From PMG-095 sp037200885 (GTDB lineage Bacteria > Myxococcota_A > Polyangia > Polyangiales > Polyangiaceae), in the NCBI GenBank assembly GCA_037200885.1, contig JBBCIN010000002.1:744001-808000 (forward strand): 64,000 bases of DNA, given 5' to 3'. This document shows positions 49,942 through 58,512 of the stretch, piece after piece. Both the position numbers and the translations under genes were made by a program. Below the pieces are notes generated by a model. That model had not been told where the DNA came from and searched no databases. It worked only from the letters and a program-made list of their open reading frames with translations. Position 1 is the first letter of the stretch; each line of letters starts with the position of its first letter.

Positions 49942-50388
49942 GATCCGGACAACGTTGATCCGGAACTGATTCGGACGCCCCAACGTTGGGACATTCGCAC
50001 AATCCGCAATTTCATGCTGATTATCGGCCCGATCAGCTCGCGGTACGATCTACTGACCTTCTTCGTGCTCTTGCGCGTGTTCCACTCCGGCGAAACGCTC
50101 TTTCACACGGGCTGGTTCGTCGAGTCTCTTGCCCCGCAGACGCTCGTGCTGTTCGTTATCCGCACTCCGACGAACCATCGAAAAGTCGGCCGAGCTTGCC
50201 CCTCGCACTAACAACGGTCGCGATCGTGATCGCAGAGCACTGCTACCGTACTCGCCAATCGCCGGGTGCTCGGTTTCGTGCCGCTCCCGCCCCGTTTTTT
50301 CGTGTTTCTTGGCGTCGCGACACTGACTTATCTAGCCTTGGTCGAAGTCGCAAAGCGCCCGCGGAACCAAGAACGCCACGGACCGTAG
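49942..50388 (+). pseudogene. MgtA-type P-type ATPase remnant (C-terminal domain, frameshifted)
   Basis: Three successive reading frames together give the C-terminal membrane domain of a magnesium-type P3B ATPase. First frame: DPDNVDPELIRTPQRWD, NFMLIIGPISSRYDLLTFF, LFHTGWFVESLAPQTLVLF, VIRTP. Near 50178 the frame shifts to SRPSLPLALTTVAIVI; near 50255 it shifts again to GFVPLPPRFFVFLGVATL, YLALVEVAK, ending at a stop at 50386. The catalytic domains are absent. It is the decayed tail of a lost mgtA-like gene between the alcohol dehydrogenase and oleate hydratase genes. Confidence 0.75.
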
Positions 50389-50484
50389 CGCAAGCGCGTC
50401 TCGGTCTGTGGTGATTTGCCGAGTCACGCTTTACAACAGCGGGCCACTCAGCCGACGAGCACGCGCCGGACGCTGATGTTGACC

Positions 50485-50499
50485 GCGCACATGAATTGC
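50485..50499 (+). promoter_or_regulatory. Weak sigma-54-like element before the oleate hydratase gene
   Basis: GCGCACATGAATTGC: intact TTGCA at -12 and GCACA at -24, but the first G of the GG pair is C. Exactly 13 nt precede the ATG, the same spacing as the stronger sites nearby. Confidence 0.4.
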
Positions 50500-50512
50500 A
50501 TACGCCGACAAG

Positions 50513-52084
50513 ATGATCGCGAATTTGAAAGCATATCTCGTCGGCGGCGGCATCGGCTCCTTGGCTGCAGCGGCCTTCATGATTCGCGACGGCAAGGTGC
50601 GTGCAGACCATATCTCGATTCTGGAGGCGGGGCCGTTGCTTGGCGGAAGTCTGGACGGGGCGCAGGTCCCTGGGGACGGTTACTCGATGCGCGGCGGGCG
50701 CATGCTGACCACCGACAACTACGAGTGCACTTGGGACCTGTATCGTTCAATTCCCTCGATCGTGACGGCCGGGAAGTCCGTGTTCGAAGAGACGGTGGAG
50801 TTCAACGAGCGACACGCGCCGCACTCGATGGCGCGCCTGGTTGACAGTCGTCGAGCAAAGGTCGCGGTGACCTCGATGGGATTCGACATGCAGGACCGCG
50901 CAGAATTGTTGAAGCTCACCAACGCGGACGAGGGCTTGCTCGGGGCGAGCCGTATCACCGATTGGCTTTCGCCTCACTTTTTCGAAACCGAATTTTGGTA
51001 CATGTGGGCGACCACTTTCGCCTTTCAGCCTTGGCACAGCGCGGTCGAGTTCAAGCGCTACCTCCACCGCTTCATGCTGGAGTTCTCTCGAATCGAAACC
51101 TTGGGCGGCGTCAAACGTACGATCTACAACCAATACGACTCGCTGGTTTTACCGCTGGAACGATGGTTGGATCTGCAGGGCGTGCACTTCATCAGAAACT
51201 GCACGGTCACCGACCTCGATCACCGTGAAGTAGCGGGCAAATTCGTGGTCACGGGCATCCATTGTCTGAGGTCCGGCGGCAAAGATCTCATCCCGGTCGA
51301 CGACGGGGACTTGGTGTTCGTTCAGAACGGATCGATGACGGACGCGTCGAGCTTGGGCTCGATGAACCTCGCCCCCCACAAGCTAACGAAGGCGGACAGC
51401 AGCAGTTGGGCGCTGTGGGAAAAGCTGGCCGAGGGTAGGCCTGAATTTGGCAACCCTGCAGCGTTCAACGGCTGTATCGCCGAGTCGTACTGGGAGTCCT
51501 TCACGGTGACTCTCGATACTCCCGCCTTCTTCGATCAGATGCAGCAGTTCACCGGAAACGCTGCCGGGACGGGCGGCCTCGTGACGTTCAAGGACTCCAA
51601 CTGGCTCATGTCGGTAGTGCTTGCGCATCAGCCGCACTTCCCGAGCCAGCCCTCTGGCATCCAGGTATTTTGGGGTTATGCCTTGCATCCCGATCGGGTG
51701 GGCAACTTCGTCCCGAAGGCCATGGCCGACTGCAATGGTGCACAAATCCTCGAAGAGCTCTGCGGGCATTTGCGCTTCGATCTCGACACCGTCGAGGACG
51801 CAAACTGCATTCCGTGTCGGATGCCTTATATCACGAGCATGTTCATGCCTCGCAAACACGGCGATCGACCGCTGCCAGTGCCACTCAACTCTAAGAACTT
51901 CGCGTTTATCAGCCAGTTCGTCGAGATCCCGGACGACGTGGTCTTCACGGTCGAGTACTCGGTGCGCGCGGCGCAGATAGCCGTCTATGAGCTGCTCGGT
52001 GTTGATCGCAAGGTGCCTGCTGTCACACGTCACGACAAGTCGCTTCGAACGCAATTAGAGGCTTTGATCAAAGCGTTCAAATAG
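50513..52084 (+). CDS. Oleate hydratase (MCRA family)
   Basis: 523 residues. N-terminal FAD-binding motif YLVGGGIGSLAAAAFMIRDG, then RGGRMLTTDNYECTWDL containing the conserved acidic catalytic residue, YNQYDSLVLPLERWL, and later QPSGIQVFWGYALHP and CRMPYITSMFMPR. The family adds water to the cis-9 double bond of oleate, giving 10-hydroxystearate. At 523 residues it belongs to the shorter-N-terminus forms. No other fatty-acid gene is beside it; its presence in a stress island suggests a role in detoxifying or remodelling unsaturated fatty acids (inference). Confidence 0.92.
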   Translation: MIANLKAYLVGGGIGSLAAAAFMIRDGKVRADHISILEAGPLLGGSLDGAQVPGDGYSMRGGRMLTTDNYECTWDLYRSIPSIVTAGKSVFEETVEFNERHAPHSMARLVDSRRAKVAVTSMGFDMQDRAELLKLTNADEGLLGASRITDWLSPHFFETEFWYMWATTFAFQPWHSAVEFKRYLHRFMLEFSRIETLGGVKRTIYNQYDSLVLPLERWLDLQGVHFIRNCTVTDLDHREVAGKFVVTGIHCLRSGGKDLIPVDDGDLVFVQNGSMTDASSLGSMNLAPHKLTKADSSSWALWEKLAEGRPEFGNPAAFNGCIAESYWESFTVTLDTPAFFDQMQQFTGNAAGTGGLVTFKDSNWLMSVVLAHQPHFPSQPSGIQVFWGYALHPDRVGNFVPKAMADCNGAQILEELCGHLRFDLDTVEDANCIPCRMPYITSMFMPRKHGDRPLPVPLNSKNFAFISQFVEIPDDVVFTVEYSVRAAQIAVYELLGVDRKVPAVTRHDKSLRTQLEALIKAFK

Positions 52085-52358
52085 CCAGGCAGAGCGCGCC
52101 TCGATTCGGAGCGCGCGAGCGCGCCAGCCCCTTTCGCGCCGCTCACGGGGCCGTGCGTCGCGCCGATAGACGGCGCAGCTCATCCGATGGCGTCGAGGCT
52201 GCATCGTGCTGGCACGGCGCGCTTCATGCCGGACTCGGCGCAAACAGCGGAAGACGGAATGCTGAACGATGAGGATACGGCTGACGTCGCAACCAAGGCG
52301 GCCCCAAGAAAACCCAGCGACCAAGCGTGATGCCGTTTCTCCGGATCTGAAAGTTGCG

Positions 52359-52487
52359 GTATCCGAAGATGAGCACGTCGTTGGTTCACCTACCGCGGCC
52401 GTAACAATCGTCGAGTACGGCGACTTTGGTGCGCCGCCGACTTCGTCATCGCGCACGTGCTTGGCCACGGCCGGCGAATGGAGATAA
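52359..52487 (+). pseudogene. DsbA/thioredoxin-like fragment
   Basis: The segment VSEDEHVVGSPTAAVTIVEY then GDF matches the start of DsbA-like thioredoxin domains (D-H-x-G-x2-A-x-VTLVEYGDFECPYC). Directly after GDF the sequence changes to GAPPTSSS, losing the CPYC active site, and the frame stops within 20 codons. It looks like a truncated gene end. Confidence 0.5.
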
Positions 52488-52508
52488 CGAAGTACCGCTG
52501 AGCTCGGC

Positions 52509-52973
52509 TCATCGCGTCTTTTGCGCGACCCCGTGCGCCAGAGCCGAAGCTCGCTTCGGCAGCTTGATCGTAAGCAGATCGCCCGTGATAGCGACTTTCA
52601 GCCGACGAGCATCTACCGCCGTGGGAAGCACGAAAGTTCTTCTGAATGCGGCGTGCTGCCGCGGCAAGTCGGCGTCGGCCGCGGTCGTGCTCACCGTTGC
52701 CAGTCCCGCCTTTCGCAGGACGATCACCAGCTGCGGCGTCACTCGCACCTCGAGTTGAGCCGCCGTGATACCTGGAACGCACGCGCTCAGCAAGAAGCCC
52801 TCCGAGGTTTCTGTAACTTGGAATTCGGGCGCGACGCCGGCATTTTCCGTCGCAACGCTGCGACCAGTCGCGTTCGCGTTGAACAGCTCAGGAAACACCC
52901 GCAACGGATCCCTTTCGTGGGACTGCTCTCGGCGCCAGAGACCACTCTCGAGATAGATCGAATTATTGGGCAT
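52509..52973 (-). CDS. Hsp20-family small heat-shock protein
   Basis: 154 residues. Alpha-crystallin domain from about residue 45: PEFQVTETSEGFLLSACVPG, LEVRVTPQLVIVLRKAG, FRRTFVLPTAVDARRLKVAI, then GDLLTIKLPKR, with a conserved-type ending L-x-I-x-LPK. It binds unfolded proteins as an oligomer in the cytosol. ATG 52973 is chosen because upstream sequence to 53159 lacks homology. A strong sigma-54-like element ends 44 nt before the ATG, so this message has a normal leader. Confidence 0.85.
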   Translation of the reverse strand: MPNNSIYLESGLWRREQSHERDPLRVFPELFNANATGRSVATENAGVAPEFQVTETSEGFLLSACVPGITAAQLEVRVTPQLVIVLRKAGLATVSTTAADADLPRQHAAFRRTFVLPTAVDARRLKVAITGDLLTIKLPKRASALAHGVAQKTR

Positions 52974-53017
52974 GAGATTTCTTTCGAGTTCGCCCGCCCA
53001 CCGAACAACGTTCGTCA

Positions 53018-53032
53018 GCAAGTACCGAGCCA
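53018..53032 (-). promoter_or_regulatory. Sigma-54-like promoter of hsp20
   Basis: TGGCTCGGTACTTGC followed by T on the minus strand: GG-N10-GC, intact TTGCT, one mismatch in TGGCACG. 44 nt to the start codon. Confidence 0.6.
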
Positions 53033-53344
53033 CGAGAAAAACGCCGAACTGGGGCTGCTGTCCGCCATCTCGCGCAACGTTTGCGCCGAGGGTCGCATAA
53101 CTAGCAGGAGCACGACCCGCACGCCAATCATGAAGGCACACGGCATGAGGTTCGCCCAAGACGACGCGAACCGTTGCAACGCGACTGGCCGTGGGGCGAC
53201 ATGACGCCGTAGGAAGTGAGTCCGCCTGCGGTTTGCGTCTCAGCGTGGGCGCAATTGAGTCACATCTGTGTTCTGGACCGCCGAGTGGGAGATAGGAACT
53301 GCATGCCGCGCCGTGGCAACGCGGCTTGGCTGATCTACTTGCCT

Positions 53345-53463
53345 CGCGTCGAGATGGCGCTCATCTCGTTCGGGCGGAGCGCGCTCGTCGGCGCCGCGTT
53401 CGGTTCCTACCCCGCACGCCGCGCCTCGCGCCTTATACGCTCGAGGTGCTACGTGCCGAGTGA
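53345..53463 (+). pseudogene. MacB-type permease C-terminal remnant (frameshifted)
   Basis: One frame reads VEMALISFGRSALVGAAFGS then YPARRAS, the last helix and YPAxxAA motif of MacB-type ABC permeases. Near 53420 the frame shifts and the next frame gives RLAPYTLEVLRAE and a stop, matching the family ending LDPIEALRYE. The rest of the gene is gone. A MacA-like adaptor gene lies 9.4 kb to the right. Confidence 0.65.
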
Positions 53464-53482
53464 AGCACCAAACTTAGAGAGC

Positions 53483-53950
53483 TCACTGGGCTGCGGCGCT
53501 GTCTGGCCAACGTCGCTCGGTGATACTGGCCAGCGTTTTGGCGAGGCCGGGAAGCTCAATCACTCGGAGCGGACTCGAATGAGCGCTGCGGGCGATATCG
53601 CCGAGTGTCACGATGCCGACAAGCTCCCCGTCGAAACCCAGCACGGGAAGGCGACGCACCTGGGCGGTGCGCATCTTGTCCTCGATTTCCTTGAGCGTAG
53701 TGTTTATAGAACAGGCCCAGATTTTCGTGGCCATCACGGTCTCGACGCGGATTTCGCGTAATAGAGCTCCCTGAGTATAGGCGGCCATCGCCAGATCGCG
53801 ATCGGTGATCATGCCAATCGGCTTTTGCTGGGCATCGGTAACCACCACGCACCCGACATCCCAATCCCACATCAGGTGAGCGGCCTGCTCGAGCGAGTCA
53901 TCCGGGCGGCAAACCACGACGTTACGCGTCATTAGGTCTTCGGTCCTCAT
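53483..53950 (-). CDS. CBS-domain pair protein
   Basis: 155 residues with two CBS domains: MTRNVVVCRPDDSLEQAAHL with GMITDRDLAMA, and VMATKIWACSINTTLKE with GIVTLGDIAR. CBS pairs bind adenine nucleotides and act as energy sensors. Start MRTEDLMTRN fits the family N-terminus. A sigma-54-like element ends exactly 13 nt before the ATG. Single gene in the cytosol; partner unknown. Confidence 0.85.
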   Translation of the reverse strand: MRTEDLMTRNVVVCRPDDSLEQAAHLMWDWDVGCVVVTDAQQKPIGMITDRDLAMAAYTQGALLREIRVETVMATKIWACSINTTLKEIEDKMRTAQVRRLPVLGFDGELVGIVTLGDIARSAHSSPLRVIELPGLAKTLASITERRWPDSAAAQ

Positions 53951-53963
53951 AGTGCGGTCGAAC

Positions 53964-53978
53964 GCACGATGCGTGCCC
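53964..53978 (-). promoter_or_regulatory. Sigma-54-like promoter of the CBS gene
   Basis: GGGCACGCATCGTGC on the minus strand: GG-N10-GC, 13 nt to the ATG. The inner GCACG-CAT-CGTGC is a perfect palindrome, shared with the site at 62833, so a dimeric regulator is an alternative reading. Confidence 0.6.
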
Positions 53979-54351
53979 GTTGCTGCCGCAGGCCACACTG
54001 CCAATCGCTGGCGCCCATGCAACATCGCCTGTGACACGGTTGCGCCCCGCAGTGTGGCGGTCTCGCGTGCCGCGCGCGACTGGGCGCCGTCTCGGCGCGG
54101 CTTTGCCGCGGTATTGGATGGCCCCCTGAGTGCCGCAGCGGCGCGCTTAGTGCAGACGACGATCCTTGCACATGACACACTCGAGGCTCGCGACGACCAC
54201 CCAGACTCCGAAGGGCGCACGCGCTAGGGCTCGACCGTGAAAGACGACGAGAGCGCCGAACAAATCGTCCAAGCGGTATCCTTGGGCGACTGCGCGAAGA
54301 CGAAATCCGGCAGCGGAGATTCGCCAGTGCAACGTGCGGCCGAGATGTCTC
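53979..54351. other. Divergent intergenic region
   Basis: About 370 bp between the CBS gene (-) and the 'translational machinery' gene (+). Open frames here show no homology or start signals. Upstream activator sites for the flanking promoters would be expected here but I cannot identify them. Confidence 0.35.
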
Positions 54352-54366
54352 TGGGCGGCGCCCTGC
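54352..54366 (+). promoter_or_regulatory. Weak sigma-54-like element
   Basis: TGGGCGGCGCCCTGC then A: GG-N10-GC spacing holds but the GCAC block is not conserved. It is 44 nt from the ATG at 54411, the same distance as at hsp20 and the MacA-like gene. Confidence 0.3.
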
Positions 54367-54410
54367 ACGGCGTTTGGTATTGCGATCCGAAGCCAGGAAG
54401 AGAATGCACG

Positions 54411-54791
54411 ATGTCAAAGCAGATCGCCGTTTGGATCGACCACCAAGAGGCTCGCGTCTTCGCTGTGCGCGCGGACAAGGTAGATGAAGAGGTAGTGTTG
54501 GCCCCCCACCGCATCCACCACATCCACACACGGGACGCGCAGAGCGTCAAAGGGCACCCCGAGGATGACAAGCGATTCTTCCGCGAAGTAGCAAACTCAT
54601 TCGAGGGCGTGGAGCAGGTTCTGATTGTCGGGCCCTCCACCACGAAGCTCGAGTTTCTCGGATACATCGAGAAGCACGACCACGCGCAGGGCCCGAAGGT
54701 CGTTGGCGTCGAGACCGTGGACCACCCAACCGACAAACAGCTGGCGGCGTACGCAAAGTCGTATTTCAAGCGCATCGCTCGCATGGAGTGA
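54411..54791 (+). CDS. 'Translational machinery' family protein
   Basis: 126 residues starting MSKQIAVWIDHQEARVFAV, with HHIHTRD, HPEDDKRFFREVANSF, LIVGPSTTKLEFLGYI and VGVETVDHPTDKQLAAYA. Databases often name such short proteins 'translational machinery protein'; the fold is like the eRF1/Pelota N- and middle-domain region, but no function has been shown that I know of. GGAAG lies upstream of the ATG. It precedes phosphoketolase by 75 bp on the same strand, an arrangement that suggests an operon. Confidence 0.8.
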   Translation: MSKQIAVWIDHQEARVFAVRADKVDEEVVLAPHRIHHIHTRDAQSVKGHPEDDKRFFREVANSFEGVEQVLIVGPSTTKLEFLGYIEKHDHAQGPKVVGVETVDHPTDKQLAAYAKSYFKRIARME

Positions 54792-54866
54792 ACGGTGCCT
54801 TTTCCTAACGGTCACAGCGCCGTGAAGCGCGACCGACCGACTGATCCACCGAAGTGAGCCCCAGCC

Positions 54867-57242
54867 ATGAAGAGCAGCACCCTCGAACCAGACCTGCGAC
54901 TGAAGATGGACGCCTACTGGCGCGCCGCCAACTATTTGTCAGTCGGCCAGCTCTATCTCTACGACAATCCGCTGCTGAAGCGCCCACTGGCGCTCACGGA
55001 CGTGAAGCACATGTTGCTCGGGCACTGGGGCACGACTCCCGGCCAAAACTTCATCTACGTGCACTTGAATCGCGTCATCAAGAAATACGACGTCGATATG
55101 ATCTACGTCTCGGGCCCTGGTCATGGCGGTCCCGCGGTAGTGGCCAACACCTACCTCGAAGGCACCTACAGCGAGATCTATCCGAATATCAGTCAGGACG
55201 AGGCCGGACTTCGCAAACTGTTTCTGCAGTTTTCGTTCCCTGGAGGGATTCCGAGCCACGCATCGCCGGAGTGCCCGGGTTCGATTCATGAGGGCGGCGA
55301 GCTCGGCTATTCACTCAGTCATTCGTTCGGGGCGGTGTTCGACAATCCCGAGCTGGTCGTGGCCTGCGTCGTCGGCGATGGCGAGGCGGAGACTGGCCCC
55401 CTGGCGACAGCCTGGCACTCAAACAAGTTCCTCGATCCCGCGACCGATGGCGCCGTCTTGCCCATCCTGCACCTGAACGGATTCAAGATTTCGAATCCGA
55501 CGGTCCTTGCACGAATCACTCACGAAGAATTGGACCAGCTGCTGCGCGGCTACGGTTGGACGCCCTACTTCGTCGAAGGCAGCGGGCACGAGGCCATGCA
55601 CAACTCCATGGCAGCAGCGCTCGACACGGCAATCGAGCAGATCCGTGAGATCCAACAGAACGCGCGCCTTAACGGCAAGAGCGAGCGCCCTCGCTGGCCG
55701 ATGATCGTGCTGCGTTCACCCAAGGGCTGGACCGGCCCGAAAGTGGTGGACGGTCTGCAAATCGAGGGCACCTTCCGTGCCCATCAGATACCGATCTCCG
55801 ACCCGAGCCGCCACCCCGGACACCTGAAGCTCCTCGAGGACTGGCTCAAGAGCTATTGGCCGGACGAGCTTTTCGATACGGAGGGTCGCCTGAGGCCCGA
55901 GCTGGCCGAGCTCGCGCCGCGCGGTGAACGTCGCATGGGCGCCAATCCGCACGCGAACGGTGGCATGCTGCTTCGCGATCTACGCCTACCCGATTTTCGT
56001 GAGTACGCCGTCGACGTACAGACTCCAGGCGGGCACGGCAATGGCGACACGCACGTGCTCGGCTGTTTCCTTCGAGACGTGGTCACACGGAACAGCGAGC
56101 AGCGCAATTTCCGTGTGTTTGGTCCGGACGAGACGCTCTCCAACGGCTTGGAAGCGCTCTTCGAAGTGACGAAACGGCAATGGGACGCGGAGACCGTGCC
56201 GAACGATGAGTTTCTTGCGCCAAGTGGGCGAGTCATGGAAATGCTGAGTGAGCACCAGTGTGAAGGCTGGCTCGAAGGCTACCTGCTCACTGGGCGACAC
56301 GGCGTCTTCAACTGCTATGAAGCCTTCACGCACATCATCGATTCGATGTTCAATCAGCACGCCAAGTGGCTGAAGGTCACGGCTCACCTGCCCTGGCGGC
56401 GCAAAATCGCATCGTTGAATTACTTGCTGGCCTCGCACGTCTGGCGCCAAGACCACAACGGGTTCACTCATCAAGATCCGGGGTTTATCGACCACGTCGT
56501 GAATAAGAAGGCAGAGATCGTACGCGTCTACTTGCCGCCGGACGCGAACTGCCTGCTCTCGGTCATGGATCACTGCCTGCGCAGCCGCCACTACGTCAAC
56601 GTGGTGATTGCCGGCAAGCACCCGGCCCCGCAGTGGCTGACCATGGACGCCGCATTCACCCACTGCAGCGAGGGGATCGGCGTCTGGCAGTGGGCCAGCA
56701 ATGACCAAGGCGTTTCACCGGACGTGGTCATGGCCTGCTGCGGCGACGTGCCCACGCTGGAGACGCTTGCCGCCGTGTCCATCCTGCGCGAACGTCTGCC
56801 CCAGCTGAAGATCCGAGTGGTCAATGTCGTCGACTTGATGAAATTGCAGCCGCAAAGCGAGCACCCGCATGGGTTGCCCGATCGGGACTTCGACGACCTA
56901 TTCACGCAGGACAAGCCGGTCATTTTTGCCTTTCACGCTTACCCAGCGCTGATTCACCGACTCACCTATCGGCGCACCAACCACGGCAACATCCACGTTC
57001 GTGGCTACAAAGAGGAGGGCACGGTCACGACGCCCTTCGACATGACCGTGCTGAATGATTTGGATCGTTTCCATCTGGTCATGGACACCATCGACCGCCT
57101 GCCGCAGACCGGTGCCGCAGGCGTGTACGTGAAAGAGGAGCTCAAGCGCAAACTGATCGAGCACAAGGAATACATCCAAAAATATGGGCTAGACTTGCCT
57201 GAGGTTCGCGACTGGAAGTGGAGCCAGAAAGAATCCGCTTGA
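54867..57242 (+). CDS. xfp: Phosphoketolase (xylulose-5-P/fructose-6-P)
   Basis: 791 residues, the normal length. Thiamine-PP motif GDGEAETGPLATAWHSNKFL; other family blocks are GHWGTTPGQNFIYVHLNR, YVSGPGHGGPAVVANTYLEG, SHASPECPGSIHEGGELGY and late RRTNHGNIHVRGYKEEGTV with TPFDM. It splits xylulose-5-P or fructose-6-P to acetyl-phosphate plus an aldose phosphate in the cytosol. With the dikinase and alcohol dehydrogenase it suggests a bypass or overflow carbon route under stress (inference). Probably co-transcribed with the gene before it. Confidence 0.95.
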   Translation: MKSSTLEPDLRLKMDAYWRAANYLSVGQLYLYDNPLLKRPLALTDVKHMLLGHWGTTPGQNFIYVHLNRVIKKYDVDMIYVSGPGHGGPAVVANTYLEGTYSEIYPNISQDEAGLRKLFLQFSFPGGIPSHASPECPGSIHEGGELGYSLSHSFGAVFDNPELVVACVVGDGEAETGPLATAWHSNKFLDPATDGAVLPILHLNGFKISNPTVLARITHEELDQLLRGYGWTPYFVEGSGHEAMHNSMAAALDTAIEQIREIQQNARLNGKSERPRWPMIVLRSPKGWTGPKVVDGLQIEGTFRAHQIPISDPSRHPGHLKLLEDWLKSYWPDELFDTEGRLRPELAELAPRGERRMGANPHANGGMLLRDLRLPDFREYAVDVQTPGGHGNGDTHVLGCFLRDVVTRNSEQRNFRVFGPDETLSNGLEALFEVTKRQWDAETVPNDEFLAPSGRVMEMLSEHQCEGWLEGYLLTGRHGVFNCYEAFTHIIDSMFNQHAKWLKVTAHLPWRRKIASLNYLLASHVWRQDHNGFTHQDPGFIDHVVNKKAEIVRVYLPPDANCLLSVMDHCLRSRHYVNVVIAGKHPAPQWLTMDAAFTHCSEGIGVWQWASNDQGVSPDVVMACCGDVPTLETLAAVSILRERLPQLKIRVVNVVDLMKLQPQSEHPHGLPDRDFDDLFTQDKPVIFAFHAYPALIHRLTYRRTNHGNIHVRGYKEEGTVTTPFDMTVLNDLDRFHLVMDTIDRLPQTGAAGVYVKEELKRKLIEHKEYIQKYGLDLPEVRDWKWSQKESA

Positions 57243-57375
57243 GCCCATACGGGGTGCTCGCAGAAGCCGTCGATCTCGCGCATGGGGGGTGCACGGAGAC
57301 GGTACCGGCGTCGTGCGGCGCGAGACACTCGCTTCGCGCTCGCCGGTACTGGCAGACGGCCCTCCCAATTCTCGG

Positions 57376-57657
57376 TCAGGGCGCTCTGCCCCGATGCGCT
57401 CCGCCGCCAACGACAGCAAGGATTTTGCTCCATGTGGTTTCGTGAACTGCTTTTCGCGGCAGCACTCGTCCCATAATTACAATCAGTCCGTCTGCCTTGT
57501 GCACGCCTTCGTCGAGATGCTCGAGATCGAGATACTCATCACCCTCGGCGAGCTTTTCCGCCGACTCTGCGTTGCTGACGCTCGCCGCTTCGTCATCAGA
57601 GAGGAGTTTCATGACACCGTCGCGGGTCAGATAGTCGATTCGTTTATGGCTGTTCAT
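57376..57657 (-). CDS. Conserved small protein of unknown function
   Basis: 93 residues: MNSHKRIDYLTRDGVMKLLS, acidic middle (AEGDEYLDLEHLDEGVHKA) and VIMGRVLPRKAVHETTW near the end. Similar short proteins occur widely in myxobacteria. Its ATG overlaps the stop of the DUF2061 gene by 4 bp, so it is translationally coupled to it. No function known. Confidence 0.6.
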   Translation of the reverse strand: MNSHKRIDYLTRDGVMKLLSDDEAASVSNAESAEKLAEGDEYLDLEHLDEGVHKADGLIVIMGRVLPRKAVHETTWSKILAVVGGGAHRGRAP

Positions 57658-58022
57658 GGCTGGTCGTCCTTCGGTTTGTGTAACATCGCGTGCCTTAGAA
57701 ACTTCCGTGTCCGTGCGACGGTCGAGCGAACGCCGCGGCGGCGCGCGCTCATTACAACGGGCTCGAGCTCGATTTTTCCCCAGGTGATCCGCACCCAGAT
57801 CCGCTCGTAGATGAAGTAGCAAATCGTCGTGTAAATGTTACTGACGACAATGAACCCGAGAGCGACGGCGGTCTTCCGGGTAAACAGATAGAGCACCACG
57901 AAGTCCAAACAGCCGAGAACGAGTCCGTACGTAAGCGCTTTGACGACCGAGCGCTTCGCACTGGCTCCTTGTTGACGGCTCGGATTGAGGATCGGCTTCA
58001 GTAACAGCGCGGTTGCGGTCAT
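57654..58022 (-). CDS. DUF2061 membrane protein
   Basis: 122 residues. The DUF2061 core is clear: SVVKALTYGLVLGCLDFVVL, LYLFTRKTAVALGFIVVSN, IYTTICYFIYERIWVRITWG, giving two to three membrane helices and an amphipathic end. The C-terminal 40 residues are strongly basic. Role unknown; first gene of a coupled pair. Confidence 0.85.
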   Translation of the reverse strand: MTATALLLKPILNPSRQQGASAKRSVVKALTYGLVLGCLDFVVLYLFTRKTAVALGFIVVSNIYTTICYFIYERIWVRITWGKIELEPVVMSARRRGVRSTVARTRKFLRHAMLHKPKDDQP

Positions 58023-58512
58023 CGGATCAGCGCCCGTTCATGGGTCATTGGCGCTCAACTGCGCAACACCGCTTGCGCTCCGCACCGCGCGTGCGCCCAT
58101 GACGGCCGACAACAATCGAGTGAGCTTCCGTATTTGGATTCATTCCGACGCTGCCATCTCTAACCTTCGCAGACGCGCAGTTGCTGGTTTGAACCCGTGC
58201 ACGAAGCGGGCCCCCTTCCGATGAGACCGCGATGCGCGGCTGCGGAGAGCCAGAGAACGTCGTTCCGCAACGTCGGCCGCCATCTCGCGCTGATCCACGA
58301 CCTCGGCACGCCTCAACGCCCCACGTTGAGGCGGAACTGTGCCACAGCCCCTAAAACCGGTCAACCGCCGCTTGAGTCACCGCACAGCTATCGCCGGCCT
58401 CGCTGAGGATGATCAGTGTGTCGCCGCCGACGATAGTGCTCCCGCGTTGGGACCGATAATGCTGCGTCGCTGCCGAGCAATTCGTAACTCGCACTCGTGG
58501 CACCATTGCGCC
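58023..58512. other. Intergenic with a possible gene remnant
   Basis: 490 bp upstream of the DUF2061 gene and downstream of the Znu-like permease. No intact gene. A TrkA-C-like fragment at 58351-58449 is listed separately. Confidence 0.4.
58351..58449 (-). pseudogene. Possible TrkA-C domain remnant
   Basis: Minus-strand reading RGSTIVGGDTLIILSEAGDS ending in a stop about 14 residues later resembles the last strands of RCK/TrkA-C domains (RGxTVLxxGDxLLVLxE). The upstream part (ALSVP) is in another frame. No intact transporter gene is present. Short match, low certainty. Confidence 0.3.

Noticed and set aside
58141..58210. tRNA-like T-loop string GGTTTGAACCC
   Set aside because: No matching acceptor stem, anticodon arm or CCA could be drawn around it.
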